Assembly (NCBI GenBank): GCA_033809755.1
Contig: JAPXLB010000013.1
Coordinates: forward strand, 11,277-75,276
Source: UBA4417 sp033809755
GTDB taxonomy: Bacteria > Bacteroidota > Bacteroidia > Bacteroidales > UBA4417
Length of the DNA stretch: 64,000 bases
Direction of reading: 5' to 3'
A program made the translations under genes and the position numbers. Below the pieces are notes generated by a model. That model was not told the DNA's origin and searched no databases. It was given only the letters and a program-made list of their open reading frames with translations. Of the stretch, positions 26,388-36,600 are shown piece by piece (the stretch's first letter is position 1; every line of letters starts with the position of its first letter).

Positions 26388-26843
26388 CTATTCAATCGCT
26401 ATTTGCTTAGCTTCTAAAGCTTTTACTTCGTGTTTCGGTAAGGTTAACTCTAAAATTCCGTTGTTGTATTTTGCGGAAATTTTTTCTTCGTTAACAATTT
26501 CGGGTAACATAAAAGCTCTCTCGTATTTCATTTTGTATGCAAACTCGTTGCAAGAATAAACTCTTTCGGCATTTTCCTTTTGTTTGTCTTTCTTCTTGTC
26601 ATCTGCATCAGAAACTTTTTCCTCTTTACATGCTTGCACTACCAAATTTCCTTTTTCGTAGCTAATCTGAATTTCTTCTTTAGTAAAACCTGGTATAGCC
26701 AATTCAATCACATATTTCTTATCATCTTCGCTGATATTGGCGGCAGGTTTATAAACATTTGCTGTGTCGATGGTTCTGGTTTCAAAAAAATCGTTTAAAG
26801 CTTCGTTAAAAAACGGACGTAATCCAAATCTAATTGTATTCAT
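26388..26843 (-). CDS. Small heat-shock protein, Hsp20/alpha-crystallin family
   Basis: 151 residues. ATP-independent holdase chaperone. The alpha-crystallin domain (about 35-140) has 'YVIELAIPGFTKEEIQISYEKGNLVVQA' and the terminal 'ISAKYNNGILELTLPK', close to the family mark A.(Y/L).NG(V/I)L. An unusual lysine/aspartate-rich insertion 'DADDKKKDKQKENAE' sits in the middle loop. A short N-terminal arm and an IxI-like tail ('QIAIE') allow oligomer assembly. Confidence 0.92.
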   Translation of the reverse strand: MNTIRFGLRPFFNEALNDFFETRTIDTANVYKPAANISEDDKKYVIELAIPGFTKEEIQISYEKGNLVVQACKEEKVSDADDKKKDKQKENAERVYSCNEFAYKMKYERAFMLPEIVNEEKISAKYNNGILELTLPKHEVKALEAKQIAIE

Positions 26844-26994
26844 AGTAATATTGTTTTAAATTGTTTTTAAATTTTGTTATCAACTACCATATACTCAAAA
26901 GATATTCCAAAGCGAAAAACATTGAAAATTGCGACAAAATGTCAATATGTAGCGAAAATTGACTGTCAATTTGTCTTGATTGCCTGATTTTTTG

Positions 26995-27140
26995 GTTAGT
27001 TAGAGATACGAGGTACGGGGCAATTAGCAATTAGTCCCGAGATTTTCGGCACTTCGATACGCCTTCGGCACTCAGCGACCGAAAATCTCGCTCCCATCAC
27101 CCATCACTCATCACTCATCACTCATCACTCATCACTCACC
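26995..27140. repeat. Intergenic repeats with a 12-bp perfect hairpin
   Basis: Within the 387-base divergent gap between Hsp20 and TerC. CGAGATTTTCGG (27038-27049) pairs perfectly with CCGAAAATCTCG (27079-27090); a run of CATCACTCATCACTC units follows (27097-27137). Bases 26844-26994 and 27141-27205 are AT-rich with nothing else recognised. Confidence 0.75.
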
Positions 27141-27205
27141 ATAAAAAGCCAAAGCAAAAAACAATGATATTTTATCAAATAAATGTAGATAATTTGGAAA
27201 AAAAT

Positions 27206-27213
27206 TACTTTTG
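27206..27213 (+). promoter_or_regulatory. -7 box (TACTTTTG) of terC
   Basis: TAnnTTTG match with a very short leader (about 12 nt) to the ATG at 27231. Confidence 0.45.
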
Positions 27214-27230
27214 CAGAAAATTAGCAAAAT

Positions 27231-28307
27231 ATGATTTCATCAGAAGCAATTTTCTTTAGCTTATTCATAATTTTTATTGCTGCTATGTTGGCTATTGATT
27301 TAGGTATATTCGACCGCCACAGCCACGAAATAAAATTTAAAGAAGCTCTCACTTGGACTGTAGTATGGGTTAGTTTAGCACTCGGTTTTTATGTCCTACT
27401 TTTGTTTTTCGGCGATAAAATTCACGGACTTGAAACCGTTGCCGACATACAAGAAAAAATTGATCAGTATAGGCACAATATTGTTATCCCAACCGATGCC
27501 GACTTCGATACGGCAATAAAAATATACAGGAAAAACCTTGGATTGGAATATATTACGGGTTACCTTGTCGAATACATGTTATCCGTCGATAACGTATTCG
27601 TTATGATAATGATTTTCATGTCGTTCGGAACTCCCAAAAAATACTACAAATTAGTTTTAATGTGGGGAATTATAGGAGCCGTTATACTTCGATTTATATT
27701 TATTTTCCTTAGTTCGGCTCTTATTCAACGTTTTGAATGGGTACTATTAATATTCGGTGCATTCTTAGTATTTACAGGTATTAAGATGTTCTTGGACAGA
27801 AACAAAGAACAAAAAATCGATACTAAAAACCACCCGATTGTAAAATTTGCTTCAAAATATTTCAGAATTTATCCTGTATATTTCAGTCAGCACTTTTGGT
27901 TCCGTAACAAACACGATAACCACCGAATATACTTTACGCCTTTGTTCATAGTGCTTTTGGTTATAGAGTTTAGCGATATTATTTTTGCAATCGACTCGGT
28001 TCCGGCTATATTTTCGATAACGCAAGACCCATACATAGTTTTCTTCTCAAACATATTTGCCATTTTGGGACTACGTTCCTTGTTCTTTGTGTTGTCGAAC
28101 GTAATTACAATGTTCAGATTCTTAAAACACGGACTATCCTTCCTATTAGTCTTTATAGGACTAAAAATGCTTTTCCACAACTGGTTGAGCGAAATAGGAT
28201 TTGAAACCATACACTCACTATACGTTATTCTGGGCATTATTGGAATTAGCATAGCACTTTCGCTACTTTTCCCCGAAAAAAAGACATCGGAAGTTAAAAG
28301 CAAATAA
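27231..28307 (+). CDS. TerC family integral membrane protein
   Basis: 358 residues with about eight membrane helices. Marks: 'MLAIDLGIFDRHSHEIKFKEALTWTVVWVSLALGF', 'EYITGYLVEYMLSVDNVFVMIMIF', 'PKKYYKLVLMWGIIGAVILRFIFI' and 'VVIEFSDIIFAIDSVPAIFSIT'-type segments (here 'LVIEFSDIIFAIDSVPAIF'). The conserved Asp/Glu in the membrane are thought to handle divalent metal, with Mn2+ export shown for some members. A loop insertion around 75-105 ('VADIQEKIDQYRHNIVIPTDADFDTAIKIYRKNLG') is longer than in short homologues. No tellurite genes are nearby. Confidence 0.9.
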   Translation: MISSEAIFFSLFIIFIAAMLAIDLGIFDRHSHEIKFKEALTWTVVWVSLALGFYVLLLFFGDKIHGLETVADIQEKIDQYRHNIVIPTDADFDTAIKIYRKNLGLEYITGYLVEYMLSVDNVFVMIMIFMSFGTPKKYYKLVLMWGIIGAVILRFIFIFLSSALIQRFEWVLLIFGAFLVFTGIKMFLDRNKEQKIDTKNHPIVKFASKYFRIYPVYFSQHFWFRNKHDNHRIYFTPLFIVLLVIEFSDIIFAIDSVPAIFSITQDPYIVFFSNIFAILGLRSLFFVLSNVITMFRFLKHGLSFLLVFIGLKMLFHNWLSEIGFETIHSLYVILGIIGISIALSLLFPEKKTSEVKSK

Positions 28308-28391
28308 CAAAATTTTGTACTAAGACAAAAAACTCTATCTTGCTACAACTGCTTGCGAAATCTACAAAGTTGACATTTATTTTGTAAAATA

Positions 28392-28421
28392 TTTGTAATT
28401 AATATAATTATTGTATATTTG
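28392..28421 (+). promoter_or_regulatory. Promoter of the B12 uptake operon
   Basis: -33 TTTG (28392-28395), 18-nt spacer, -7 TATATTTG (28414-28421). The transcript would start just before the riboswitch. Confidence 0.7.
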
Positions 28422-28429
28422 CAATGATA

Positions 28430-28592
28430 AAATGGTTCTACACCGTAGATTAAAAGGGAATTCGGTGCAAGTCCGAAACTATCCCCGTAGCTGTGAGTTC
28501 CGTGAAAAAGGTTCTGCTTAAATAACCACTGTTTTGACAAAAAATGGGAAGGAAAGCAGAAAAGGAACAAGTCAGAAGACCTGCCTGCTTAT
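28430..28592 (+). ncRNA. Cobalamin (adenosylcobalamin-type) riboswitch
   Basis: Contains the ordered class marks: 'GGAATTCGGTGCAAGTCCG' (28459-28477), 'CCCCGTAGCTGTG' (28484-28496), a 'CCACTG' box (28526-28531), 'GGGAAGG' (28547-28553) and the closing 'AGTCAGAAGACCTGCC' (28570-28585), which is the B12 box region. It lies between a good promoter and the genes for a DUF4465 protein, a TonB receptor and a beta-propeller lipoprotein, and should lower their expression when B12 is plentiful. No T-rich terminator follows, so control of translation or a downstream switch is more likely. Confidence 0.93.
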
Positions 28593-28727
28593 CAAACATA
28601 CTAAATAGCTTCGGGTGAAAAGCTGTGTTAGGAGATATATTTGCAGTCAGTTTTCCGAAGAAGTATTTATTATTAACGTGCTATCAGCAACCTATGGAAA
28701 ATTGTTTAATCTCAAATATATCACAAC

Positions 28728-30446
28728 ATGAAAAAAAATCTACTTTTCTTGTCAATACTATTATTAGTATTTCAAACAAACATATTAAAAGCTCAGGGTC
28801 CTTACCCTCCTGCAGCCGGACAACCGGGCAGCACTGCCATTAGTTGCACCGATCCTTGCTTTAAGGCATGGGCTACAGGTATAGAACTTACTAGGGGCTA
28901 TATTATGATTTCCGATCCTACGCAACTGGGACCGGATAGCACCAACAAAGCATCTTTTGGCTATCCTTCAAAAGCGTTGGGAATTGCAGAAGGCAACTCT
29001 CTTGATGTTGTCAGTTTCGGTGATGCCGGCGTGGCGTTGCTAACTTTCGACGTGCCAATTGTGAACGGCGAAGGATTCGACTTTGCAGTTTTTGAAAACG
29101 GTTTTAGCGACGGTTTCCTTGAATTAGCTTTTGTTGAAGTAAGCTCCGACGGAAAACGCTTTGTCAGATTTCCATCGGTCTCGCTTACACAAACCGACAC
29201 GCAAATCGACGGTTTCGGGACTATTGACCCTACCAATATTCATAACCTTGCAGGTAAATACAGACAGGGCTATGGAACTCCATTCGACCTTGAAGACCTT
29301 AAAGACAGCACCGGGATTGACCTGAACAATATTCGTTTTATCAGATTGATAGATGTTGTTGGAAGCATTGACCCACAATATTGCAGCTACGATTCGCGTG
29401 GCAATATCATTAACGACCCTTACCCCACAGATTTTGCATCAGGCGGTTTCGATTTAGATGCTGTGGGTGCTATCAACATTGGCACAAAACCTTTTGTGGT
29501 GTCTAATTTCAACAACCTAAACCTTGAACACGACTCATTCTGGAACGGCTCCGATAATAGTGGCGGATTTACTGATGTCGAACTTTTTTATTACAAAAAT
29601 GAATATGAAGCTACATACGGCAGCTGGAGCGGATTTGCCTACACCAATATGAGAGATGACTCAACAGCCGGATATCTTAATCAATTTAGTGCAATTACTG
29701 CCGGTGGAATGGATGCAACTCCGGAACAAGGAACAAATTACGCTATTTCGCACGTTGCCAGCGATTGGGCTAACGGATACGCTCCTATCCCTTCTGTAGT
29801 TTCCTTTAACAACAAAATCGGCAAAGTTTCGGGCATGTACGTTACAAATGCCACGTACGCTTATTTTTCTATGAAAGATGGTGATTCATATTCCAAAAAA
29901 TTCGGAGGCGAAACAGGAAATGACCCCGACTGGTTCAAACTTTCGGTTTGGGGCATAAATGCCGATAACGAAAACACCGATACCATCGATTTTTATCTTG
30001 CCGATTACAGATTTGAAAATAACGAAGATGACTATATAGTTGATAATTGGAGATGGTTAGATTTATACGATTTAGGATACGTTAAAAGTTTGAACTTTAT
30101 TTTATCCTCCACTGATGTGGGAGCTTACGGAATGAACACGCCCGCATACTTCTGTATGGATAATTTAGTTGTTACCGATGTTAAAGACCCACAATCGGAC
30201 GGTAAAAATTTATTGTCGCATATCAATGTTGAAGCGTATCCAAATCCAACTACCGACCGCATTTTTGTAGTTGCTCCTGAAAATAGCAATATTAAATTAA
30301 TAGACCTTAACGGTAGAGTTATTAAGAGCTTCAAATCCTACGAAGAAGTATCGGAAATAAATATGTCAGACCTTAAAACAGGTACGTACATAGTTGTAGC
30401 CGAAAAAGATAATTTTGCAAAACATGTTAAAGTTATAAAACGATAA
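28728..30446 (+). CDS. DUF4465 (BtuH-like) cobamide-binding protein with T9SS sorting domain
   Basis: 572 residues. A signal peptide (about 1-23, ending 'LKAQG') is followed by a beta-sandwich region ('SFGDAGVALLTFDVPIVNGEGFDFAVFENGF', 'VEVSSDGKRFVRFPS') and, from about 258, a DUF4465 domain: 'FWNGSDNSGGFTD', 'YGSWSGFAYTNMRDD', 'GTNYAISHVASDW', 'VSGMYVTNATYAYFSMKDGD' and 'DWFKLSVWG'. DUF4465 proteins next to BtuB/BtuG in Bacteroides correspond to the BtuH B12-binding surface proteins, as I recall. Instead of a lipobox this one ends with a T9SS domain ('EAYPNPTTDRIFVVAP...LKTGTYIVVAEKDN'). First gene after the cobalamin riboswitch; six bases before the receptor gene. Confidence 0.85.
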   Translation: MKKNLLFLSILLLVFQTNILKAQGPYPPAAGQPGSTAISCTDPCFKAWATGIELTRGYIMISDPTQLGPDSTNKASFGYPSKALGIAEGNSLDVVSFGDAGVALLTFDVPIVNGEGFDFAVFENGFSDGFLELAFVEVSSDGKRFVRFPSVSLTQTDTQIDGFGTIDPTNIHNLAGKYRQGYGTPFDLEDLKDSTGIDLNNIRFIRLIDVVGSIDPQYCSYDSRGNIINDPYPTDFASGGFDLDAVGAINIGTKPFVVSNFNNLNLEHDSFWNGSDNSGGFTDVELFYYKNEYEATYGSWSGFAYTNMRDDSTAGYLNQFSAITAGGMDATPEQGTNYAISHVASDWANGYAPIPSVVSFNNKIGKVSGMYVTNATYAYFSMKDGDSYSKKFGGETGNDPDWFKLSVWGINADNENTDTIDFYLADYRFENNEDDYIVDNWRWLDLYDLGYVKSLNFILSSTDVGAYGMNTPAYFCMDNLVVTDVKDPQSDGKNLLSHINVEAYPNPTTDRIFVVAPENSNIKLIDLNGRVIKSFKSYEEVSEINMSDLKTGTYIVVAEKDNFAKHVKVIKR

Positions 30447-30452
30447 TTTTAT

Positions 30453-32432
30453 ATGTTCAAAAAAAACGTATTACTTGTTATGCTTTGCGTAAAGGCATTG
30501 ATAGCTTTTTCGCAGAACACAATTTCGGATACCATAAATCTTTCGGGTGTTGAGGTAAAAGCCAAACACGTGAAACGTGCCGATGTGGCTATTCATCCGC
30601 TACAAAGCATGAGCCAAATTGAACTTAAAAGCATAACAGGTAATACCGTTGCCGATGCCGTGAAAATGTTTTCGGGTGTGGTTTTGAAAGATTATGGCGG
30701 TGTTGGCGGACTTAAAACTGTCATGATTAGAAGTCTTGGCTCGCAACACACAGGCGTTATCGTTGATGGTGTGCAAATTTCCGAAACCTCCACAGGACAA
30801 ATAGACCTTGGAAAAATTAACCTTACCAACGCCGAAGAAGTGTCTTTGCAAGTTGGATTTAACGAAAGCTTCTGCCAACCGGCTAGAGCTTACACATCGG
30901 CTAATGTTATTACTATTCATACTGAAAACCCCGATTTTTCGAAAAAAGATACTAAAATTTCTTTCGGTTTAAAATCGGGGTCTTTTTCTACTATTAACCC
31001 CAACCTATCTTGGCAACAAAAGTTCTCGGAAAAACTAAGCTTTTCTGCGTACGCAAACTATATGCACACAAAAGGTGACTTCTTATTTAAGCTAAAAAAC
31101 GTACAAAAAGACACCCTTTTAAAAAGGCAAAACACCGATGTAAACTCAATTTCGGTCAACACCAAAACTATATACAAGATAAACGACAATAACGAGTTAT
31201 CATCGTACATATCATATTTTTACTCCGATAGAGGTTTGCCCGGAGCGGTTATTTTGTACAATGTTTTTTCAAAACAACGTATGGTAAACCAAGATATAAC
31301 AGCAAGCGTAACTCACAAAACCACCGGAAACAATAGATTTAACTCGAAGTCAATTTTAAAATGGGCTGATAATTATTTGCGATACACCGATGGCAACTAC
31401 TTGAACGAAGAGGGCTTTTTGGAAAATTATTACAAGCAGAATGAATACTACGTTTCGCAGTCGGTTTCTTACAAAATTTTCAACTCCTTAAATTTATCAG
31501 CCGCAGGCGATTTTTTTATAAATACTTTAAAAGCTAATCAGTACCAACATGCGACTCCCACGAGATATACAGGTTTGCTTTTCGGTATGATAGACTTTAA
31601 CAAAAACAGATTTAACGCCAACGCACAATTGGTCGGAACTTTTGTTAAAGAAACCACCAAAATTGGCGAACCCGCACCCGACAGAACCAAACTGACTCCT
31701 GCAGTATCGTTGGGATACAGCTTTTCTGACAAACCCAACGTTAAAGCCAGAGCCATGTACAAGAAAAACTTCCGCATGCCTACCTTCAACGATTTATACT
31801 ATCACTTGATAGGCAATACCGAATTAAGACCCGAAATTGCCGACCAGTACAACTTGGGTGTTACTGCATACATCGACACTCCGGCTTACATTTCAGTTAA
31901 AACCGACATTTTTTACAATAAAGTCGCCGATAAAATTGTGGCTGTTCCTACGCAAAACCTTTTTGAATGGAGTATGCAAAACATTGGTGTTGTCGATATT
32001 AAAGGTTTGGAATTACAACTTAAAGCCGAAGATGTTAAACTTGGTAGCTTTTCAATTTCCGAACACTTAAATTACACATACCAAAAATCTATAGACATTA
32101 CACCGGAATCTCCAACGTACAAGCATCAAATACCGTACGTACCGTTTCAAATATTTTCTGCTAACACTATAATCGGATACAAAAATATTTATCTGTCTTT
32201 TTCGTCGATATTTAACGGACACAGATACATTTTAAATCAAAACATTTTCGCAAACATGCTCCCATCGTGGTGGCAACACGATTTATCGTTTTTATATAAA
32301 CACGATTTTAATTCATTTTCGGCAAACTTAAAATTTGAAATCAGCAATATAACCAACAAGCAATACGAAATTGTGAAATGCTACCCAATGCCCGGAAGAG
32401 CGTTTTACCTAACAATTGGAATTGACATTTAA
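30453..32432 (+). CDS. btuB: TonB-dependent outer-membrane receptor, BtuB-like
   Basis: 659 residues. Signal peptide (to about residue 21), plug domain (about 30-150; 'SITGNTVADAVKMFSGVVLKDYGGVGGLKTVMIRSLGSQHTGVIVDGVQIS'), then a 22-strand-type barrel ending in an aromatic residue pattern ('PGRAFYLTIGIDI'). It lacks the N-terminal carboxypeptidase-like domain of SusC proteins, as expected of vitamin/metal receptors. The substrate is assigned as cobalamin because the gene follows a cobalamin riboswitch and lies between BtuH-like and BtuG-like genes; the protein alone would only give 'TonB receptor'. Confidence 0.88.
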   Translation: MFKKNVLLVMLCVKALIAFSQNTISDTINLSGVEVKAKHVKRADVAIHPLQSMSQIELKSITGNTVADAVKMFSGVVLKDYGGVGGLKTVMIRSLGSQHTGVIVDGVQISETSTGQIDLGKINLTNAEEVSLQVGFNESFCQPARAYTSANVITIHTENPDFSKKDTKISFGLKSGSFSTINPNLSWQQKFSEKLSFSAYANYMHTKGDFLFKLKNVQKDTLLKRQNTDVNSISVNTKTIYKINDNNELSSYISYFYSDRGLPGAVILYNVFSKQRMVNQDITASVTHKTTGNNRFNSKSILKWADNYLRYTDGNYLNEEGFLENYYKQNEYYVSQSVSYKIFNSLNLSAAGDFFINTLKANQYQHATPTRYTGLLFGMIDFNKNRFNANAQLVGTFVKETTKIGEPAPDRTKLTPAVSLGYSFSDKPNVKARAMYKKNFRMPTFNDLYYHLIGNTELRPEIADQYNLGVTAYIDTPAYISVKTDIFYNKVADKIVAVPTQNLFEWSMQNIGVVDIKGLELQLKAEDVKLGSFSISEHLNYTYQKSIDITPESPTYKHQIPYVPFQIFSANTIIGYKNIYLSFSSIFNGHRYILNQNIFANMLPSWWQHDLSFLYKHDFNSFSANLKFEISNITNKQYEIVKCYPMPGRAFYLTIGIDI

Positions 32433-32449
32433 ACTTAAAATTTACAAAT

Positions 32450-33538
32450 ATGAAAAAACATCTTTTAAAAATCGTTTTACTGTCTTTAATGGTATTTACA
32501 TATTATTCCTGCGTTCAGGAGCCGGACAATCCCGACGATAACCCAATCACCGAAGGTAAAAAAGTGTTATTAGTCCTGAACGAGGGCTTATTTAATATGA
32601 ATAATTCTACAATTACGTACTTCAACTACGATGATTCTACTGCAGTAACCGACTATTTTGCCGAAAAAAACTCACGAGGTCTCGGCGATACCGGCAACGA
32701 TATGAAACTGCACGGAGGCAAAATATACATTGCTGTTACAACATCGAGTTTGGTTGAAATTATGGACGCAAAAACAGGCGTAAGTCTCAGACAAATACCA
32801 ATGTTCGACGATACTAAGCCACGCCAACCACGATATGTTTGTTGTTACAAAGACAAAGCATTTGTAAGTTGCTTCGACGGAAATGTTGCCGTTATTGATA
32901 CCCTAACTTTGCAAGTAGAGCAATACATCAAAGTTGGAGCTAATCCCGATGGATTAGTTGCTGTAAACGACTACCTGTTTGTTGCCAACTCAGGCGGATT
33001 GAACAACCCAAACTACGACAGTACGGTTTCGGTCATTAACCTGCAAAACTATCAGGAAATTAAGAAAATTACTGTTGCTATAAATCCATATATTATTGTA
33101 CCCGATAAGTACGGCGACTTGTACGTGGTAACAAGAGGTAACTACGGAAATATTCCTTACCAATTGCATATAGTTAATTCGGCTACTCTCGAACGTACAC
33201 ATACTTTTGCCGATATTTCGATTTTAAACATGTGCATAAACGACGACAACGATATAGCTTATGCGTACAGCTACGACTTTAATACAGGTAAAGGCAACGT
33301 TATTACTTTTAATGTCAGAACCGAACAGCTTGTTTCTAACAACTTTATAAGCGATAATACCAAAATTAAAACGCTTTACGGCATAGCTATCGACAAGGAA
33401 ACCGGCGACGTTTACATATCCGACGCAAAGGATTTCACAAATACCGGCTTTGTTTATTGCTTCGATAAAGACGGCAAACAAAAATTTAACTTTGAAGCCG
33501 GACTTAACCCATCGAAGATGGTGTTTATGAAAAATTAA
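32450..33538 (+). CDS. BtuG-like surface lipoprotein, seven-bladed beta-propeller
   Basis: 362 residues. Lipoprotein signal with lipobox 'YYSC' (Cys about residue 21) followed by an acidic 'EPDNPDDN' tail that may favour surface export. The rest consists of YncE-like propeller repeats ('KIYIAVTTSSLVEIMDAKTGVSLRQIPM', 'KAFVSCFDGNVAVIDTLTLQVEQYIKVGANPDGLVAV', 'YDSTVSVINLQNYQEIKKITVAINPYIIV'). In Bacteroides, BtuG of this fold sits on top of BtuB and captures B12 with very high affinity; position and fold here fit that role. Last gene of the riboswitch operon, 17 bases after btuB. Confidence 0.85.
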   Translation: MKKHLLKIVLLSLMVFTYYSCVQEPDNPDDNPITEGKKVLLVLNEGLFNMNNSTITYFNYDDSTAVTDYFAEKNSRGLGDTGNDMKLHGGKIYIAVTTSSLVEIMDAKTGVSLRQIPMFDDTKPRQPRYVCCYKDKAFVSCFDGNVAVIDTLTLQVEQYIKVGANPDGLVAVNDYLFVANSGGLNNPNYDSTVSVINLQNYQEIKKITVAINPYIIVPDKYGDLYVVTRGNYGNIPYQLHIVNSATLERTHTFADISILNMCINDDNDIAYAYSYDFNTGKGNVITFNVRTEQLVSNNFISDNTKIKTLYGIAIDKETGDVYISDAKDFTNTGFVYCFDKDGKQKFNFEAGLNPSKMVFMKN

Positions 33539-33572
33539 TACTTTATTACATACATTCTTTGTGTAAATATAC

Positions 33573-33651
33573 TAATTTTGACAGTGGTGTAAAACACTGA
33601 TGTCAGAATTGGCACGGACTAGGAAAGCTAATAAAGTAAATTGGAATTTGA
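33573..33651 (+). promoter_or_regulatory. Promoter and leader of the double-activase gene
   Basis: A TAATTTTG -7 box (33573-33580) is followed by a leader of about 65 nt with a small hairpin CAGTG-8 nt-CACTG (33582-33599). It suggests separate transcription from the B12 operon. The leader does not show cobalamin riboswitch motifs. Confidence 0.45.
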
Positions 33652-36600
33652 GTGGGTGAAATTTTAAACATAGGATTAGATGCAGGTTCAACTACCATAA
33701 AAGTTGTACTTACCGATAGTAATAAAAACATAGTATATAAGACTTACGGCAGGCACTACGCTGATGTATTGGGCAGTTTGATTAATATTTTTGACGAAAT
33801 AATCGCTAAATTCGGTAATATAAAAGCTCGAATGGCAATTACCGGCTCTGCCGGAATGGGAATAGCCGAAAGGTCTAACCTTAGTTTTATTCAAGAAGTT
33901 GTCGCTTCGTGCGAACTTATTGAAGATATGTACCCCGACACTTCCGTATTTGTTGATATTGGTGGCGAAGACTCGAAGATGATATTTTTTAGTAAAGGGA
34001 AATCGCCGGACATGCGAATGAACGGAAGTTGTGCAGGCGGCACCGGCTCTTTCATCGACCAAATGGCATCTTTGCTGAACGTTAGTATTGATGAATTTAA
34101 CAGCTTAGCAGAAAATGCAAAAAATACCTATCCTATAGCATCTCGTTGCGGAGTGTTTTCAAAAACAGACGTGCAAAACTTGCTTGCTCGAAATGTGTGC
34201 AGAGAAGATATTGCCGCATCGGTTTTTAAAGCTGTCAGTATGCAAGTTATTACTGCTCTAGCAAGAGGTTACAAACCCAAACCTAAGGTGTTTTTGTGCG
34301 GCGGTCCTTTAACTTTTATTCCTGAATTGCGTAAGGCATTTATAAACGAAATAAATTTCAGCGACTCCGATGTTACTATTTCGGAGCATTCGGAAGTGAT
34401 ACCTGCTTGGGGTGCTGCAATATTAGCCGAAGAAAAGTCGGAGGTAAAAACCTTAAAGGAGTTTATTGATATTATCAAAAATCCCGTATCGAATATTACA
34501 GCTGCTAAATCTAATCTCAGACCGCTATTCGAGAGCGAGGCGGAATTTAATGATTGGAAAAAATCTAAAGAAAAATACAAAATACCAACTATCGAAATTA
34601 GCAATTTAAAAACCGACAACTGCTACATAGGCGTTGATAGCGGCTCAACTACGACAAAAATTGTAGCAATCGACGAAGACGATAATGTATTTTTTAAATA
34701 CTACTCGAAAAATAAAGGTACATCCTTAAACACTTTTACCGAGGGCTTAAATTTATTGATGTTGGAAGCAAAAAAGCACAACAAAGACCTTAACGTTATT
34801 GGGAATTGTGCCACCGGCTACGGCGAAGATTTAATAAAAACCGCATACCAACTTGATCACGGAATGGTCGAAACCATTGCTCACTACTTGGCTGCCTGTC
34901 ATTTTCAAAAAGATGTTTCGTTTATTCTTGATATTGGCGGTCAGGATATGAAAGCCACATTTATACAAAACGAAATTATTAAAAGGTTGGAAATAAATGA
35001 GGCATGCTCGTCGGGTTGCGGCTCGTTTATAGAAACATTCGCCAATTCGCTCAATTACGATGTGAAAAGTTTTTCGGAAATAGCTCTTCAATCTAAATCG
35101 CCTTGCGATTTGGGAACACGTTGCACGGTGTTTATGAACTCCAAAGTCAAGCAATCGCAGCGCGAAGGTGCAGACGTAGCCGATATATCAGCCGGATTGG
35201 GCTATTCGGTCATCAAAAACTGTTTGAACAAAGTGCTTAAAATAAAAGACAAAAAAGAACTTGGCGACCATATTATGGTGCAGGGCGGTACTTTCAGAAA
35301 CTTGTCTGTTATAAGAGCTTTGGAAATTGAACTAAACAAAGAGGTAATGGTTACCGACCAACCCGAACACATGGGAGCTTACGGAGCTGCCTTGTACGCA
35401 AAAAAAATGCACCAATCGGGTAAAAATACCGAACGCAAGTTATCACAGTTTGTTAAGCCAATCATTAAAAGCGAAAAGAAATTAAACTGTAAGGGCTGCG
35501 AAAACAACTGTTTGGTTACGCAATTCGTATTCGAAAACGGCAATAAATACTATTCGGGCAATAAGTGCGAAAAAATATTCACAAATCAAGGTGAGAGACG
35601 GAAAAAAGGCATCAACATGCACGCCGAAAAATACGACTTGCTTTTCGACCGTGAGATTAAGACTTCGGGAAAATTAAATTTGGGAATATTCAGAGGTTTA
35701 GGCATTTACGAAAATTATCCTTTTTGGAACAGCTTTTTCAATAGTTTTGATATAAACATTGTTTTGTCAGATAAATCAACAATGGAACTCTACGAAAAGG
35801 GCATAGCAACCGTTATGGCTGATAATATTTGTTTCCCTGCAAAATTGGTACACGGACATGTTTACGAATTGATAGAGAAAAAAGTTGACAGAATATTTTT
35901 TCCTTACGTTGTTTACGAGAAAAAGGAAGACGAATCGACTAACAATAGCTACAACTGCCCTATTGTTACGGGATATTCCGATGTTATTATAAGTTCCATC
36001 GACCCCGAAAAAAATTATAATATCCCTGTCGATGCTCCTACATTCAACTTCGACGATAAAAATTTGATGAAGAAGTCTTGCAAACAGTACTTGAAACAAA
36101 TTTTACCCGACGTTGATTTGAAAAATTTCAATGCTGCTTTCGATAAGGCAATAGCCGAGCAAGAACGCTACGAACGCACATTATGCAATAGAGCAAACGA
36201 AATTTATAATAAAGCCGTTGAAGAAAACAGAATAGTTATTTTACTTGCCGCCAGACCTTACCACATCGACCCGTTAATTCAGCACAAAATATCCGACCTT
36301 ATTTCTGATTTTGGCGTTGATGTTATTACCGAAGATATAGTCAGAAACCTTGAAACCGACGCCAAAAAAGTGCAAAGCGTTATGCAATGGGCGTACACCA
36401 ATAGGATTTTTAAGTCGGCTTTGTGGATTGCAAATGAAAAAAGCAACTTGGTTCATTACGTACAAATAACTTCGTTTGGCTGTGGTCCCGATGCATTTAT
36501 TTTGGACGAAGTAAACGATATATTAAGGCGTGGCGGTAAAAATGCAACCGTAATTAAAGTTGACGATATCAATAATGTTGGCTCCGTAAAACTCCGATTC

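Noticed and set aside
28636..28643. Second TATATTTG box between the cobalamin riboswitch and the DUF4465 gene
   Set aside because: No -33 element at the right distance; a promoter here would bypass the riboswitch. Left as coincidence.
33582..33650. Second riboswitch in the leader of the activase gene
   Set aside because: Only a 5-bp hairpin is visible; none of the cobalamin box motifs is present.
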